Assembly: GCA_022494885.1 (NCBI GenBank)
Contig: JAGVSM010002417.1
Location: 1-64,000, forward strand
Reading direction: 5' to 3'
Length of the DNA: 64,000 nt
From: Micrasema longulum
Taxonomy: Eukaryota; Arthropoda; Insecta; Trichoptera; Brachycentridae
The position numbers and the translations under genes were made by a program. Below the pieces are notes generated by a model. The model made no database searches, was not told the DNA's origin, and was given only the letters and a program-made list of their open reading frames with translations. The number at the start of each line of letters is the position of its first letter. Position 1 is the first letter of the stretch. Shown here piece by piece: positions 1 to 10,530 of this stretch.

Positions 1-430
1 TGCTCTATGTTTCAGGTAAAATCATTGCACGTGTATGTGTCAATGGAATATGACCTCCACTTATACAAAACATATGTTGTATCAATAGTCACCTACGGAA
101 TAGACGCAAAGGCAGACACTTCCAAGACAAAATCTCGACAGAGAAGTTCTGAGACGCGAGGAAACACGCCGCGAGATCGTACGGAAATATTGCAAGATGG
201 GAAAAACAATGAAGGCGGTACTGAAATGAACACGGCAACAGAATGACGGAGGGCGGGTTTCCGCGTATCGCACTTCAAGGGATCCCTGAAGGAAGAAGAC
301 TCCCTGGAAGACCCCCGAAGAGGTGGCGCAATAGCTGGCAGTCGAAGCCCCATGAAGAAACAGCTGGACATACAGATCTGTAGGATCTATTGAAAGGACG
401 ATGAAGTAGAAGAAGTTTCAATAAAGGAAA
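1..430 (+). pseudogene. RTE/L1-like LINE reverse-transcriptase C-terminal remnant
   Basis: This is the tail of a non-LTR reverse transcriptase, cut by the window start. Reading forward, the pieces LYKTYVVSIVTYGID (about 75-105) and EGRRLPGRPPKRWRN (about 290-335) match the conserved C-terminal region of RTE/L1-type RT proteins, where a 'YGSE.W' stretch is followed by a 'GRPxKRW' basic box. The two pieces lie in different frames and stop codons interrupt them, so the copy is dead. The catalytic YADD region would lie upstream of the window. Clade assignment beyond RTE/L1-like is inference. Confidence 0.6.
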
Positions 431-1034
431 AAAAGACATTCAAATACAATTATATTATTTCATTATTTTCAAACCTCTGCCGCGCAAGAACCGCGTACTT
501 AGAACGGGCGAGGTAAGAAGGTACCTGTCTAGCAGAGTACCAGACTAGCAGAGTACTAAAGGCACGTCTCGCCAATAGGTAGTTATTTATAATTCCCCGC
601 ATAGCTTGCACTTGAAATAAGGAGACGAGAGTAAAAAAATGTGAATTCGTTTTTCGCAATGCTGGCAACATTGCGCCGCAGTTATCTGCGCGCACTTTTC
701 CCTTCTTCGGAATAATTTTATATGAATTAAGTTGGTATTGGTAATACATATATACTGTGCTCGGTGTAATTTATTGCACTTACGAATTATTGTTCCACAA
801 TGTAGGTACCCAGTACCTACCGATCATTATAAAAATGTGAAAGGATGGATTTCTTATTTTGCCTTATTTCTTGCGTTCGCTGAATAAACAAAAGTTTTTA
901 AAGATAAAGTTTTTTAAATATTTTTTAAACATAAACTTTTTCGTTTTTAAACACAATCGTTTATGGAAATAAACTGTATTTAATTGTTGAAAAGATGGTG
1001 AACGTTAATTTACCTTTTTTTTAAGAGAAAAGAA
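431..1034. other. No gene; small direct repeat and GTAGGTAC hairpin
   Basis: I recognise no coding region. A 14-bp direct repeat (GACTAGCAGAGTAC-like, two copies at about 526-556) and a perfect hairpin GTAGGTAC-CCA-GTACCTAC (802-820) are visible. The latter word is common in lepidopteran DNA. Confidence 0.4.
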
Positions 1035-1203
1035 ATATTTGCGTTCTTATGATTTACCTAAATATTTAATTTTGAGAGCCATTTTCAACGAGTTGTAAAT
1101 AACTCACTATTAGAAAATGAAATCAAGTTGGGGTAGAGTGGGATTCGAACTACAGACCTTTGGTCCGTGAGTCCGAAACATTAGCCACAGGACCACAACC
1201 CGA
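1035..1203 (-). mobile_element. SINE-A, tRNA-derived, near full length
   Basis: On the minus strand the unit starts with a tRNA-like head: an A-box-like TGGCTAATGT word and a B box (seen on plus as GGATTCGAAC at 1141-1150). A body follows ending '...ATTTAGGTAAATCATAAGAACGC'. At least eight related copies occur here (40290, 44285, 46920, 47073, 52205, 53690, 62297, 63834). Split B box plus shared non-tRNA body is the classic Pol III SINE layout. It carries no protein. Confidence 0.8.
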
Positions 1204-1249
1204 TTTACCACAACCCGAACATTTGTTACGTTAAAGTTTTTATTTTTCT

Positions 1250-1508
1250 GTCTCAAGGTGTAATGATCAGTGCGTTTGCCTACCATGCGAGAGGTCTCGG
1301 GTTCGATTCCCGACATAGTTGGTATGAAATATTGATTTGAAAAAATGTTTTCACACTAGAATATTTAATAGTTCTTGGACTGGTACCTGAAGCGTAAGAC
1401 TGATCATCTTACCTTTATACAACAAAAATTATCAGGATACGCTGCGATTGGTCACCAATGCAGTGCCCTATGCAGGTGCGGAAAGGGAATGATGATGAAT
1501 GAATGATT
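1250..1508 (+). mobile_element. SINE-B, tRNA-derived, near full length
   Basis: The head has a tRNA-like A box (AAGGTGTAATGATCAG) and a perfect B box GGTTCGATTCC, followed by a roughly 180-bp body with the recurrent phrase CCAATGCAGTGCCCTATGC and a GATGATGAATGAATGA tail. This is the cleanest SINE-B here; other copies lie at 6541, 15633, 16345, 22740, 32660, 35926, 38760 and 44369. The GAT-rich tail resembles RTE-clade LINE 3' ends, so RTE-driven mobilisation is likely. Confidence 0.82.
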
Positions 1509-1689
1509 TTTATTTTATTTATTAAATGAAAACAACAGCTATTGTGACAAAAAACTACAATATTTACAAATAAACTAAAATTATTGGCCAATTGTAGTTT
1601 TTTATATTTATATATATATATAAAATACACTGCAAAAAAAAGTTACTTGTGTAAATATATTTTACACATAGTAGTGCACATTTACACAT

Positions 1690-1940
1690 AGTAGTGTACA
1701 CTTTTTTTATGTTGGTATTATTCATTTTTTTTGTTTTCTATGTTTATTTTAGTATACTTATATGGTATGTTGACGTTTGTGTGTACAAATTAATTGTATT
1801 GTATCCCCCACTCAACACGGATTTTCTAGCGAGTCGGAGCAAGTTCACAGACATGGGTCGTTCCTGGTTGTGTAGCTATAAACTGTGTCTCTGTCCTTTA
1901 AAAATGTATGTATATAGTAATTTATAAATAAAAAAAAATG
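1690..1940 (+). mobile_element. LINE 3' UTR remnant with degenerate stem-loop
   Basis: T-rich 3' UTR followed by CCACTCAACACGGATTTTC, a degraded relative of the 3' stem-loop seen at 10665-10694, 45085-45115 and 49465-49505, and then an AATAAAAAAAA tail. It is recognised by similarity to those copies rather than by coding sequence. Confidence 0.45.
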
Positions 1941-2157
1941 TTATTTTGAAAAAAAATATTTAAAAAAATTATTTTGTACATATAATTACATTTCGTGCTT
2001 TATTTGTTCAATCTACTTATGTATGTTTAAAGACAGTTGTTTTTTTTTAATGTTAATATTGATTTAGTATTTTGCTTCATACTTTTTAAAGTTTTTTGTA
2101 TGAAACTATCGAGTTATAATACTTATAACGAATATATTGTTTCGTCTACTTTATGGA

Positions 2158-2340
2158 ACATGGATGTCAAGGCATTTACAGGCAATAACCTATCATTGGC
2201 TGGTTTATGTGGTCACTCTATACACTGTGTAACATTTACCGTTATGCCTATGTATGGTCATAAGTACTGTAAATACCAAGACATCGATAACATATTCCCT
2301 TTTCAAAAATGCTTTTCCATTCTGTTGCAATTAATTTCAA
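2158..2340 (+). mobile_element. Foldback family G copy (G1)
   Basis: It contains the family core 'CATTGGCTGGTTTA..TGG.CAC' followed, in inverted orientation, by 'GGTCATAAGTACTGTAAATACC', so both arms of the foldback are present with a short middle. It matches the copies at 8100, 23330, 43621, 46625 and 56185 with moderate divergence. Confidence 0.65.
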
Positions 2341-2529
2341 TCAATTAATTATACTAATATACAAAAAGTATCTACTTTTATATCCATATATATTTCAGAA
2401 TGTTTCATATTGACTCGTAAAAATCATAACATAAATACAATGATAATCACATTTTAGAAAAAAGAAACGTTTAATGAATAAATAAATATTTTTTTTACAG
2501 ATTAGAGCTCTTGTGTTGTGTAGGCATGT

Positions 2530-2950
2530 ACAATAGGGATATATCACGTTTTTTTTACAATTTTAAATTAATGAGGGTATATGATGTTGAGAAAAAACAC
2601 ATTTTTGTTCTTATTAGTAGCATAAAAAATATTTTTTAATTAATAATTTTAAATTCCCGCTAAAACGGTTTATTGCATCGGCCACGCCCCTTATACGTCA
2701 CGATTTGGTTAAATTTTGTACATTATGAACATTTAAATTCAAATCGAACATCGTCACAAATCTTGACGTCACAATCGTCAAGGCCAAACATGTCGCATTT
2801 TTGTAAATACATATTTTTAAACTATTTATGTTTTAAATATTTATGTTAAAAATTATATCTGAAAACATTTCTTTACAATATCAATATTTGTAAATCCGAT
2901 TAATTTTTCTAAATCCATTTCACATGTATTTGTAGTATGTGATATTTCCT
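2530..2950 (+). repeat. Dispersed repeat family E, copy 1
   Basis: It is colinear with 50070-50470. Shared landmarks include 'GGCCACG.CCCTT..ACGTCA', 'GAACATCGTCA', a TTGACGTCACAAT word and 'GAAAACATTTCT..ACAATAT'. No terminal repeats or coding potential are evident, so the class is unknown. The conserved TGACGTCA palindrome is the most constant part. Confidence 0.6.
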
Positions 2951-4236
2951 TATTGTCTAAAACTTAAATGTACAGTTTAAATTCTGGTATAAGCTAGAAG
3001 AAAACGATTTCAACGCATGGACAAAGTAAAAAAAAGCGCCATAAACATTGTCTAGGGCGAGTGTATTCTTAAGGCAGTAGTCCGATAAAAAGTAAATAAG
3101 TAAAGATGAAGTACAAAAGCAAACTTTGTTCTTATGATTTAAAAATAATAAAACGGACAAAAACGTTAACCTTAAAAAAGAAAGAAAAAAATTAAATTTA
3201 AAAGCGTTTTAAATAATACAAATTTTGTGGTAGGTAATTTTTTTAAATAATTGGTAAAATTATGCCTTCAATAATTATCATCAAATTCCTTTATACGGTT
3301 TTTTTTTCGTTTTAAGAATACAATTTTGGTTCTAAATTACGTGTAAAATTTTAATAGCCAATCGGAATTTTAAATTTTGCAAAAACATGTTGTGGAAATA
3401 AATTATTTACAGCCAAAATAATCTTCCTAAAAGAAGTAAAAAATATTATTCCATAAAAAAAGGTTTAAACATAACTATTTGAACTTCTTTATTTTAAAAC
3501 CATTGTAGAAAGAATTTAAGAAAAGTACCGTAAAATTTGAATCATTTAAAATGATTTTACTTAATTTTAAAAACCAAAATTTGAATCATAGATTTTTCTG
3601 GCATTTCTATATTTTTGAATAGTTTTTCTTAACTGTGTTTTTTTAAACTAAAATGGCATCACGTTCGATCAGTTAAAAAGTCATCACAACGTATCGAAAT
3701 TACGCTGGTACAGCGATTATTGTAATTTGCATGTTAATCGCCATGGGGTGCCTCGTACTGAGACGATATTTTTTTGCATCTAATTCCAAGAATTTTGCTG
3801 GTCGAGAGCATTTTATCATGTTTTGAATAGATTAAAAATGCTATGCTGCAAAGGCAATGCTCTTTTTGAAGTGAAACACAGATCATGTACAGCAGTAAAA
3901 AACGAAATTGAATTTTTATGAGTGTTAAGCATAATTAAAATTTCAATGGAACGGTATTTCAGAAATTAAAAAATGTATAAAAAGTTTTTTTTTTTAAACC
4001 TTTTTATATAGAAAAATTAATAAAATGGTTTTATTACAGTTTAAAAATATTTTTTTAATCAATTCATGTATTCGGCATAACAGGGCACTAATAAATCAAT
4101 ATTAAAACCTCTCGAATTCGCTTAAAAATCAATAAATAAAATAATTTTAAAAAAGCCCTTCAGGTACCCCTGCATAAAGTTATTTGAGGCATTTGAGATT
4201 TTAGATATAAGGCAATTATATTTTTTTAAAACAATA
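2951..4236. other. AT-rich stretch, nothing recognised
   Basis: Strongly A/T-biased DNA with short homopolymers. I see no RT, transposase, SINE box or long inverted repeat here. Confidence 0.4.
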
Positions 4237-4735
4237 ATGTTCGTGAAAGCAAATTATTCTACCAAGTCCCAAAAGGAACACTCCCACACAACCAGAAGTC
4301 AAACTAGAGGATGGGTCATGGGGTCTATCGCAAACTCTGAATTCAGGCAAAGAAATTTCAGGTTTCTGGGCCCCAAAGTATTCAATATGTTACCCAAACA
4401 TTGCAAAACCATGACCCGGATGTAATTTAATAAATTTTAAAAAATAGTTACTGGGTTTAGGTCGAGAAAAATTGGAAAACTTACTTAAAATACATTCTTA
4501 AATAATAAATTAATATTGTATAACTGTATAGTAAATTAACTAGAAGGTAGTAATGTTAATGTTTATTTTTGCATAAAAATGTCTGCCTTAAAATTGGCTT
4601 TACCTAGTTAGGCAGACTAAACATGATCCAGATAAATCTATTACCTAAGTGTGTATGTAGTAGATAAAGTAATTGTTATTTTTGTTAATAAACTATGATT
4701 ATTATTATTATTATTATTATTATTAGTATTTAATA
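4237..4735 (+). pseudogene. CR1/Jockey-like LINE C-terminus with 3' UTR and (ATT)n tail
   Basis: The reading frame from 4237 ends in 'RNFRFLGPKVFNMLPKHC', the 'rxxGPKxxNxLP' motif near the C-terminus of CR1/Jockey-type RT proteins, then a stop at 4423. The 3' UTR includes 'CCTAGTTAGGCAGACTAAAC' and ends in an (ATT)n microsatellite at about 4697-4726. A second copy of the same 3' UTR lies on the minus strand at 62985-63200, which supports a real family end. 5' truncated; no catalytic region remains. Confidence 0.7.
4697..4726. repeat. (ATT)n microsatellite at a LINE 3' end
   Basis: About ten ATT units close the LINE 3' UTR. Microsatellite-like 3' ends are typical of CR1/L2-type LINEs. Confidence 0.85.
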
Positions 4736-4739
4736 ATAT

Positions 4740-5612
4740 TTCAATTAGCAGTGTATTTCTAAAAAAGAGAAAAACCCTCGTGTCTGAAAAGAGACATTAG
4801 ACAACATTTTATGATAAAAAAAAATATGTACCTAAATAGTTTATATTAATAAAAATAAGAAGAAATAATATGCTGTAAAAATACAACACACTTGCAATAG
4901 CAAAGTTTTATTTGACACTGACACTGTGTTGACATAATGAGTTTCAAAGTTTTAGATATTTGTGTTTCATATATATTTATCTTATTTTTGTTTTGAGTAT
5001 ACATACTCGCACATGTTTATATTTAGTGATATAAACGATGATTGTAAGATCGAATTTTGAATCGTAATTTTATCATTTGGAATATTGTTACAGAAACAAG
5101 TGATTTCACCGTGTTCACTTCAAACAAATAATGCTTAGCAAAAATGAAATTTTCACTGTTGATACTTGTAGTCAGTAAAAATAAATTATTAATAGACTTA
5201 TAAGAGACAAAGTAAAAATTCTCTTAAAATATGTTGATTATGTACCAAATATTTGAAGTCAAGCAGGTACTAGATTTTAAAATTTTATGAGTAAACACTA
5301 GACCCATCCAACGACAGATCATACGCCTTGACTCAGCTTATAATTTTGGAGCATATGCCTATCAACTTTTATATAGATATTTAACTCTTCATATTATTAT
5401 TTGTTTTCATTACTTTTTAAGTAAAAACTTACAACTCGGGTACATATAAACTACGCGGGTAATTTGTTTTGCGAATCAATGCAATTAAAGTTTACTTTAA
5501 GGCAAAGATTTGTTAACAGTGAATTAATTGCTTTCGGCATAATTGCATACAACTTAAACCTGTCCTTAGAAGGAAATCACCTTCACTAAAACGTTTATTT
5601 AATATTTATATT
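4740..5612. other. No gene; weak family G relic near 5300
   Basis: Mostly AT-rich unique-looking DNA. The words 'CCAACGACAGATCATACGCC' at about 5308-5327 resemble the family G core, but the remainder is too diverged to delimit. Confidence 0.35.
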
Positions 5613-6370
5613 CAATGTGTCTCAGGCTCGAGTGACCGGCCGCTGTTATATGAAAATATATAAATAAATATCCACAAAAAACTTAAAAGGGGGGTCAATC
5701 TCTTATAAGTACTTAAATAAAAGGCTTTAACTTTAGCTTAGTTAGAATGTTAGTTTAAATAAACTATTGTAAAGCGCCCTTGAAGTGATTTTTCACAAAA
5801 ATTGCGCTTTATAAATCAGACAAATATTATTATCATCAAATAAATAATAAAAGTAATAATTTTAGTCATGGCTCTTACAATCTTTTGGAAAATCTTGTGA
5901 TTTTAGTAGATCGTGGTAGTAAAAAACTCTTTTAATTATTATCGCGTCGTTTTAACTAAAAAAAAATTCGGGTCTTATTTCTTGGAACCTATGAATGATA
6001 GATTAAAATATTCTTTCAGTATATTGTAGATACGTTTTTCCAATTGAATTGACATTTATGTAATTTTTATGCGAAAATTTGGTTAATTTTTTCTTAAAAA
6101 TCTACATTAATTTTGATTTTTTTTTGCTTTAAATATTTAAAAGGATGCAAGTTCAATTAAATGAGATTTTATGATTTTCATGATTTTCCAAAATATTAAG
6201 ATTTCCGAAAAGAAAATACCATCGTTAAAGTGATTTATTATTTCTTTTTTTTTTATAACTTTTTACTTATAAGGGATAGTAGATAGATACTTCCCTTTAA
6301 AGTTTTTTATCGATATTTTTTTTGTATTTTCATATGATAAAGACCGGTCACTTGAGCCCAGGACACACTG
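5613..6370. mobile_element. 758-bp non-coding TIR element
   Basis: The left end CAATGTGTCTCAGGCTCGAG and the right end read inward, CAGTGTGTCCTGGGCTCAAG, are inverted copies. The similarity continues for about 130 bp inward through 'TATGAAAATA', '..AAAAAACTT.AAAGG' and 'CTTATAAGTA'. The centre holds an L2-like 3' hairpin (AAAGCGC at 5771-5777 pairing with GCGCTTT at 5814-5820). There is no ORF. It is probably a non-autonomous DNA transposon; I cannot define a target-site duplication, so the superfamily is open. Confidence 0.65.
5760..5850 (+). mobile_element. L2-like LINE 3' end
   Basis: GTAAAGCGCCCTTGAAG, a spacer, then GCGCTTT and an ATTATT-rich tail match the L2-like 3' ends at 17935-17990 (plus) and 9389-9470 (minus). 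Confidence 0.55.
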
Positions 6371-6540
6371 CATAAAAATCATCTTATTTACACAGGGTAA
6401 TGTGTATTTCAGAATATATTATTTTATCCTGAAAAATTCTGAAATAATAAATCGAATGGAATCACGTCTGACTCATGTATAAGAACGCAAATATTTCCCT
6501 TTTATATTTATTTTGAAATATTTCTTTAAACGAGATTTAA

Positions 6541-6690
6541 CACTACAATATTTCACTATCTCTGGACTGGTTCAGAAGCGTAAGACTGATCTCTTTACCT
6601 CTCTGTAACACGTGATCGAGATACACGACATCTATTTTACCAATGCAGTGCCCTGTACATCATCTGGTGCGGGTAAGGGTTTAATGATGA
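6541..6690 (+). mobile_element. SINE-B body fragment (head lost)
   Basis: It begins inside the body at 'ATATTTCACTAT' and runs through 'GGACTGGTTCAGAAGCGTAAG' and 'CCAATGCAGTGCCCTG' to a GATGACGAC tail. The tRNA-like head is absent. Confidence 0.65.
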
Positions 6691-7539
6691 CGACAATACA
6701 AAAAAATCGGAAGATTAGCAAAGGTTTGCAAACACAGGTATGTATATTATAATAAGTTTATAATTTGATATTATTGACAAAATATTGGTCTCACAGTCAA
6801 CATGCCTCCGACAATTTAGGGATCTTACTTATAAACCTGGTATAAACCTGACTAGATATTTGTTTTTTTTTTTTAGTTTTTAAAATTATTTTTTTTAAAT
6901 ATTTTTTTTAATTTTTAATATTAAATTTTTTTAAAAGGTTTATTATTTTGTTTCTTTTTATATTTTATTTATAAAACGGTTGAGAACCCCTGAGCTCTTA
7001 TCAGGAGACAGTTAGTATTATTCCTAGGGCATTCAATGTACATTGCAACAATACCAACAAATCAATGATTTTTGCCATTTCGAATATACCGCGTTATCTT
7101 TATTTTTATTATTTTTCTACCTAAGTATGTTAAGTATTAAAATCCCAAAGTTATTATATAGAACATTTATAAAACATCTGTGTTATATGTATAAATATAT
7201 TGTTGTCATATTATTTTTTAATTTTGTAATAGAACACTGTATGTTAATTGTATTTATATTTATGTTTACAAAAGGCATTTGTGCCGTGTATACACTAATA
7301 ATAAATAAAGTTAGCCAAGGCATAGATAGTATTACCATCCATATTGTACCAATGGTGTTTAAGTATATTCCCGGTGCAACTCCGCCGTGCTCCGCTCAGT
7401 ACCTTCATAAGTGAGCAAATTGTCGTAATTAATGTATCCAGCAAAGTGAGGCAATGACAAAAGCCTTTAAATCGTATAGTTTTCAAGCAAAAATTGTCTG
7501 ATTCCTTCACTAGCGATGGCATCGGGAACGTATTAACAC
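6691..7539. other. No gene; family J fragment and poly-T/A tracts
   Basis: 'CTTACTTATAAACCTGGTAT' (6831-6850) matches the left end of foldback family J (full copy at 41340-41506). Long T/A runs occur at about 6860-6930. An open frame at 7043-7414 is AT-rich and shows no family motif, so it is not called a gene. Confidence 0.4.
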
Positions 7540-7763
7540 TTTGTATCCCGGGGCCGTGTAAACAAATGATTATATAACCACGCGTTGTGCCCCGGTGCCG
7601 TGTTTTCACGTGATTTACCAGCTGTTCAAAAAAGTGCATTTTATTGACATCTAGTGACTTTTATAAGTACATTTTCACTGTTGTTAAACTACGTGAAAAC
7701 ACGGGACCGGGACACAACGCGCGGTTATTATAATTACGTGTTTACACGGCTCCGGAATACAAA
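7540..7763. mobile_element. 224-bp foldback element with ~85-bp arms
   Basis: The left arm from 7540 (TTTGTATCCCGGGGCCGTG) is repeated in reverse complement ending at 7763 (CACGGCTCCGGAATACAAA). Pairing continues through 'CGCGTTGTG.CCCGG' and 'CCGTGTTTTCACGT', leaving a roughly 55-bp loop. It is GC-rich relative to its surroundings. No ORF and no clear target duplication; it could form a long hairpin transcript. Confidence 0.75.
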
Positions 7764-8099
7764 TCACAAAAAAAGGAGTGAGACGCTGTAGGTATATGTG
7801 CGAACATTGCAATGTGGCTCCCCATAAAGGCTAATGTTGGCAAAACTATCATACAAAAATGACTTATTAAATTTTTTCAAAGAAATATGAGAAGTCAAAA
7901 TTAATTTTAATCTAGTATTTTCATAATTATGACACGTTTTACAAAACCCTTCTCAAAGCATTAAATTTTACAAAAATAAGCCGGGCACAGGGTAAATTCT
8001 TTGCATATTTGGCCTTTGCTCAAAGTGTTAACTCTGTTACTTGGAGGAGGAATTTCAATGCCAGTATTGAAGATATATTTGAAATTTAAAATTACGTAA
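7764..8099. other. Nothing recognised
   Basis: Intervening AT-rich DNA between the foldback element and a family G copy. Confidence 0.35.
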
Positions 8100-8420
8100 C
8101 GTTTTCAGGCGTGGCCTAGTAGGTGATTTAGTTCAGCCGGATGAATCTCACCCGCATAATAAAGGTTTCAGCTCTTCAATAAACATGGACAGAATGGTGA
8201 ATGTTACACAGTGTGTAAAGTGGCCACTTAAACCAACCAATGACAGGTCATACGCCCTGTAAATGCCTAGACTTCCATATTCCCATCTTAATAATGTTTT
8301 CCCTCTTTGTTGCAATTAATTCAAATATGAATAACTCCCTAGGGAGGAAATCCAGCCAGACTTTTAGCATTTGGACACAGTCAATCATTGTTGAAAATTT
8401 TATCTCAAATACTAACGTCT
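8100..8420 (-). mobile_element. Foldback family G copy (G2)
   Basis: On plus it reads as the reverse of the family: 'TTTTCAGGCGTGGCCTAG' (the end), 'CACCCGCATAATAAAGGTT', 'AAGTGGCCACTTAAACCA', 'TAAATGCCTAGACTTCC', then 'CTCCCTAGGGAGG' and 'TTGGACACAGTC'. It spans nearly the whole single-copy length of the family, though divergent at its right end. Confidence 0.65.
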
Positions 8421-8904
8421 CAATCAATGTCAAACAAATGCAAATATATCCTTTAATTAATTCATGTTTAATCTTTTCGATTACTGGTTGTTTCGTTATG
8501 AATTTTTTGCCATAATTTCATTGTGAATTTTATTAGAATTTTTAAATTTTTATCGTTTGCATATTTTATTTTATTTCATGATATACCTTACTTATTAACC
8601 TGTTATAAAGTTACGTCTACGCAATCCAAAAATATATAAATGACAATATAAAAAAAACATAAAATAAAGCCAAATAATTCTTCTACATAAATACAATTAT
8701 ACAGATTTTATGAGAAAAGCGTAATATTTTACTTTCATTTGCTTATACTCGTATATTTCTAAATATTCTGGGATTTGATATTTATGTTAAGTAATAAATG
8801 GTGAATAGGAAACTATTTTTTTTTGTATTCTATCAATGTTAACGTATGTAAATAGATACATTTTACTGTTTGTGAAGCCAAAACTAAAAAAATAAATGAA
8901 ATCA
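8421..8904. other. No gene; family J fragment at 8583-8630
   Basis: 'CCTTACTTATTAACCTG' and 'TATAAAGTTACGTCTACGCA' match the left arm of foldback family J. The rest is AT-rich with nothing recognised. Confidence 0.4.
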
Positions 8905-9345
8905 AGTTTTTTATACGTTTTTATTTATTTTAAAGAAACAAACTAGTCGACAATGATATCATAACATTTAAAAAAAAATACAGTTTAAAGACAGACCAGC
9001 AAAGTTTCTAAATAAAAATCATACATATTATAAAATTGTGTTACAACAAAAGGATGTGATTATGTGTATTTGTATGAGAGTAAGGTAGATGTGTGTTTAT
9101 GTGTATTAGTGTGGGAGTAAGTGTTCAGGAGTGTGCATCATTAAATAGTAAGTGGGATCGTATCGCAACCAGAAATAATAAGTCCTGATTTATTTTTAGA
9201 TAAATTAAGGGGCATGTAAAATATATCAAAAGATGAAAAAAAACATTACACTTAGAGCAAGAACGATAGAGGAAAGAGTGTTGTGTATAGTTAGTTCTAC
9301 AGACTAGCAGATGGAATAAATACTCATTTCTTGTCACGCGAAAGG
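8905..9345 (-). pseudogene. Jockey-like LINE C-terminus and 3' UTR
   Basis: The minus-strand frame (about 9337 to 9128) reads 'FHLLVCRTNYTQHSFLYRSC', the Jockey/CR1 C-terminal motif 'FHVPxxRTNYxxNSPLxR', then a stop. The 3' UTR runs leftward through 'GACAGACCAGCAAAG' to an A-rich tail (T-rich on plus) near 8910-8935. A second copy of this 3' UTR is at 26680-26860 on plus. It heads a cluster of LINE 3' ends, all minus-strand, extending to 10190. Confidence 0.68.
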
Positions 9346-9388
9346 GGACATTAAGATGAATTTTGGGGAGTAGGTTAAAAGAGTCAAC

Positions 9389-9918
9389 TTTATTATTATT
9401 ATTATGGATAACTTATATGGCGCCATTTTCATAATATAATACCTCAAGGGCGCTTTACATAGTGATTCCATAGTTAAATAAATTTAATTGAAGCTTTTAA
9501 ATTTGTAATTTAATTAAAACCATTTATTTTGTTGTCACATGCTACGGATTTATTCAAATGATTCAGAAAACAGGTGGGTTTTAAGTTTTTTACGAAACAT
9601 CACTTCACTTTCACAGCCTCGCATCTCTGCTGGGAGAGAGCATTGCATGCCATAGGGCCTGCGACCGCAAATGCGCGTTCACTAAATTTAGTGCGCTGTT
9701 TGCGTAGAGGTATAATAACCTTTCCTTTTGCCGTAGACGTATCTGATCTAAGCGTGAGACTCCTGTCAGCTATTTCATCTGGAATGCATAGTTCCCTTGG
9801 ATATTCCGGAGCAGAGTTGTGCAGTGACTTATACAAAAGCCAACAGAGTTTGTATTCGAACCTCTGTGGAAAACGTAGCCAGTGTAGTTCCCAAAGTAGT
9901 GGAGTGAAATGACTGAAC
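9389..9918 (-). pseudogene. L2-like LINE RT C-terminus with 3' hairpin and (ATT)n tail
   Basis: On minus, from 9918: 'KFSHFTPLLWELHWLRFPQR', then 'YKSLHNSAPEYPRELC' and 'RTKFSERAFAVAGP'. This is the hallmark C-terminal block of L2/CR1-clade RT ('LHWLPxxxRxxYKlxLLxyKxLh..aPxYL', then 'sfxxxAPxxWNxLP'). The 3' UTR carries the GGCGC hairpin and ends in (ATT)n at about 9389-9405. The frame is mostly open to 9600 before a shift. It is the same family as 16439-16520 plus 17511-17990, and shows that family without the insertion seen there. Confidence 0.75.
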
Positions 9919-10195
9919 TTGTTTAAATATCATAATTCAGATACAGTGCGTCTATTTTCAAGGGTAAAAAATCCATTTTGTTTGGCAGATTGGCTGTAAG
10001 TACAAAGCGTTTTATTGTTTTTATAATCTAGGTATTTAAACAATTTGCGTTGAACATTTTCAATTCTTTCTATGTTTGTTATGTATTGTGGGCTCCACAC
10101 AGCGTATTCATCATTTATCGGTAAAAAATAATATTGAATAACGTAATTATTTACCAAATTTTTGTTTATGAAAATGAATATAAAATACACTTAAT
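9919..10195 (-). pseudogene. Jockey-like LINE RT fragment
   Basis: The minus frame reads 'EYAVWSPQYITNIERIENVQ' then 'RKLFKYLDYKNNK' and 'FFTLENRRTVSEL', matching the Jockey/CR1 C-terminal order ('yxsxvWxPxyxxxixxiExvQrxfxryl..., lxxRRxxxdl'). It stops exactly where L2-like sequence begins at 9918, so the two RT pieces form a chimeric junction. Confidence 0.7.
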
Positions 10196-10444
10196 TGGTA
10201 CTTTAAAACCGTGGTTCGTAAAAGTTTCATATTATGGAGGAAACAATTATTATTGTACGTATAGCACCAATAAAGGACTTTCATAGAACAATGAATCCTG
10301 AACGATTTATATTCGTACGCGTATGGAATAATTTAAAATGACCGGCTTTTTACAGGAAATGTACAAGAGGGGACAAATTATAGGACTGCATTGAAAAAAA
10401 ATATGTTTACTAATCAATAAACTTAAATTTATTGCAACAGCGAA

Positions 10445-10530
10445 GAAAAAAAATGAGAAGGGATATGGAAGTCTAGGCATTTACGGGACTAGCTGCATTT
10501 ACTGTCACTGACTGGTTTAAGAGCTAACCT
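10445..10530 (+). mobile_element. Foldback family G fragment (G3)
   Basis: 'GATATGGAAGTCTAGGCATT' and 'CACTGACTGGTTTAAGAG' match the arm core; the outer parts are missing. Confidence 0.5.

Noticed and set aside
1145..1203. Functional tRNA gene from the A/B boxes
   Set aside because: The same head recurs with a common non-tRNA body and no acceptor-stem pairing was found; these are SINEs.
7043..7414. 123-codon open frame as a membrane protein gene
   Set aside because: Its hydrophobicity follows from T-rich DNA; no family motif, no start context, and a minus-strand frame overlaps it.
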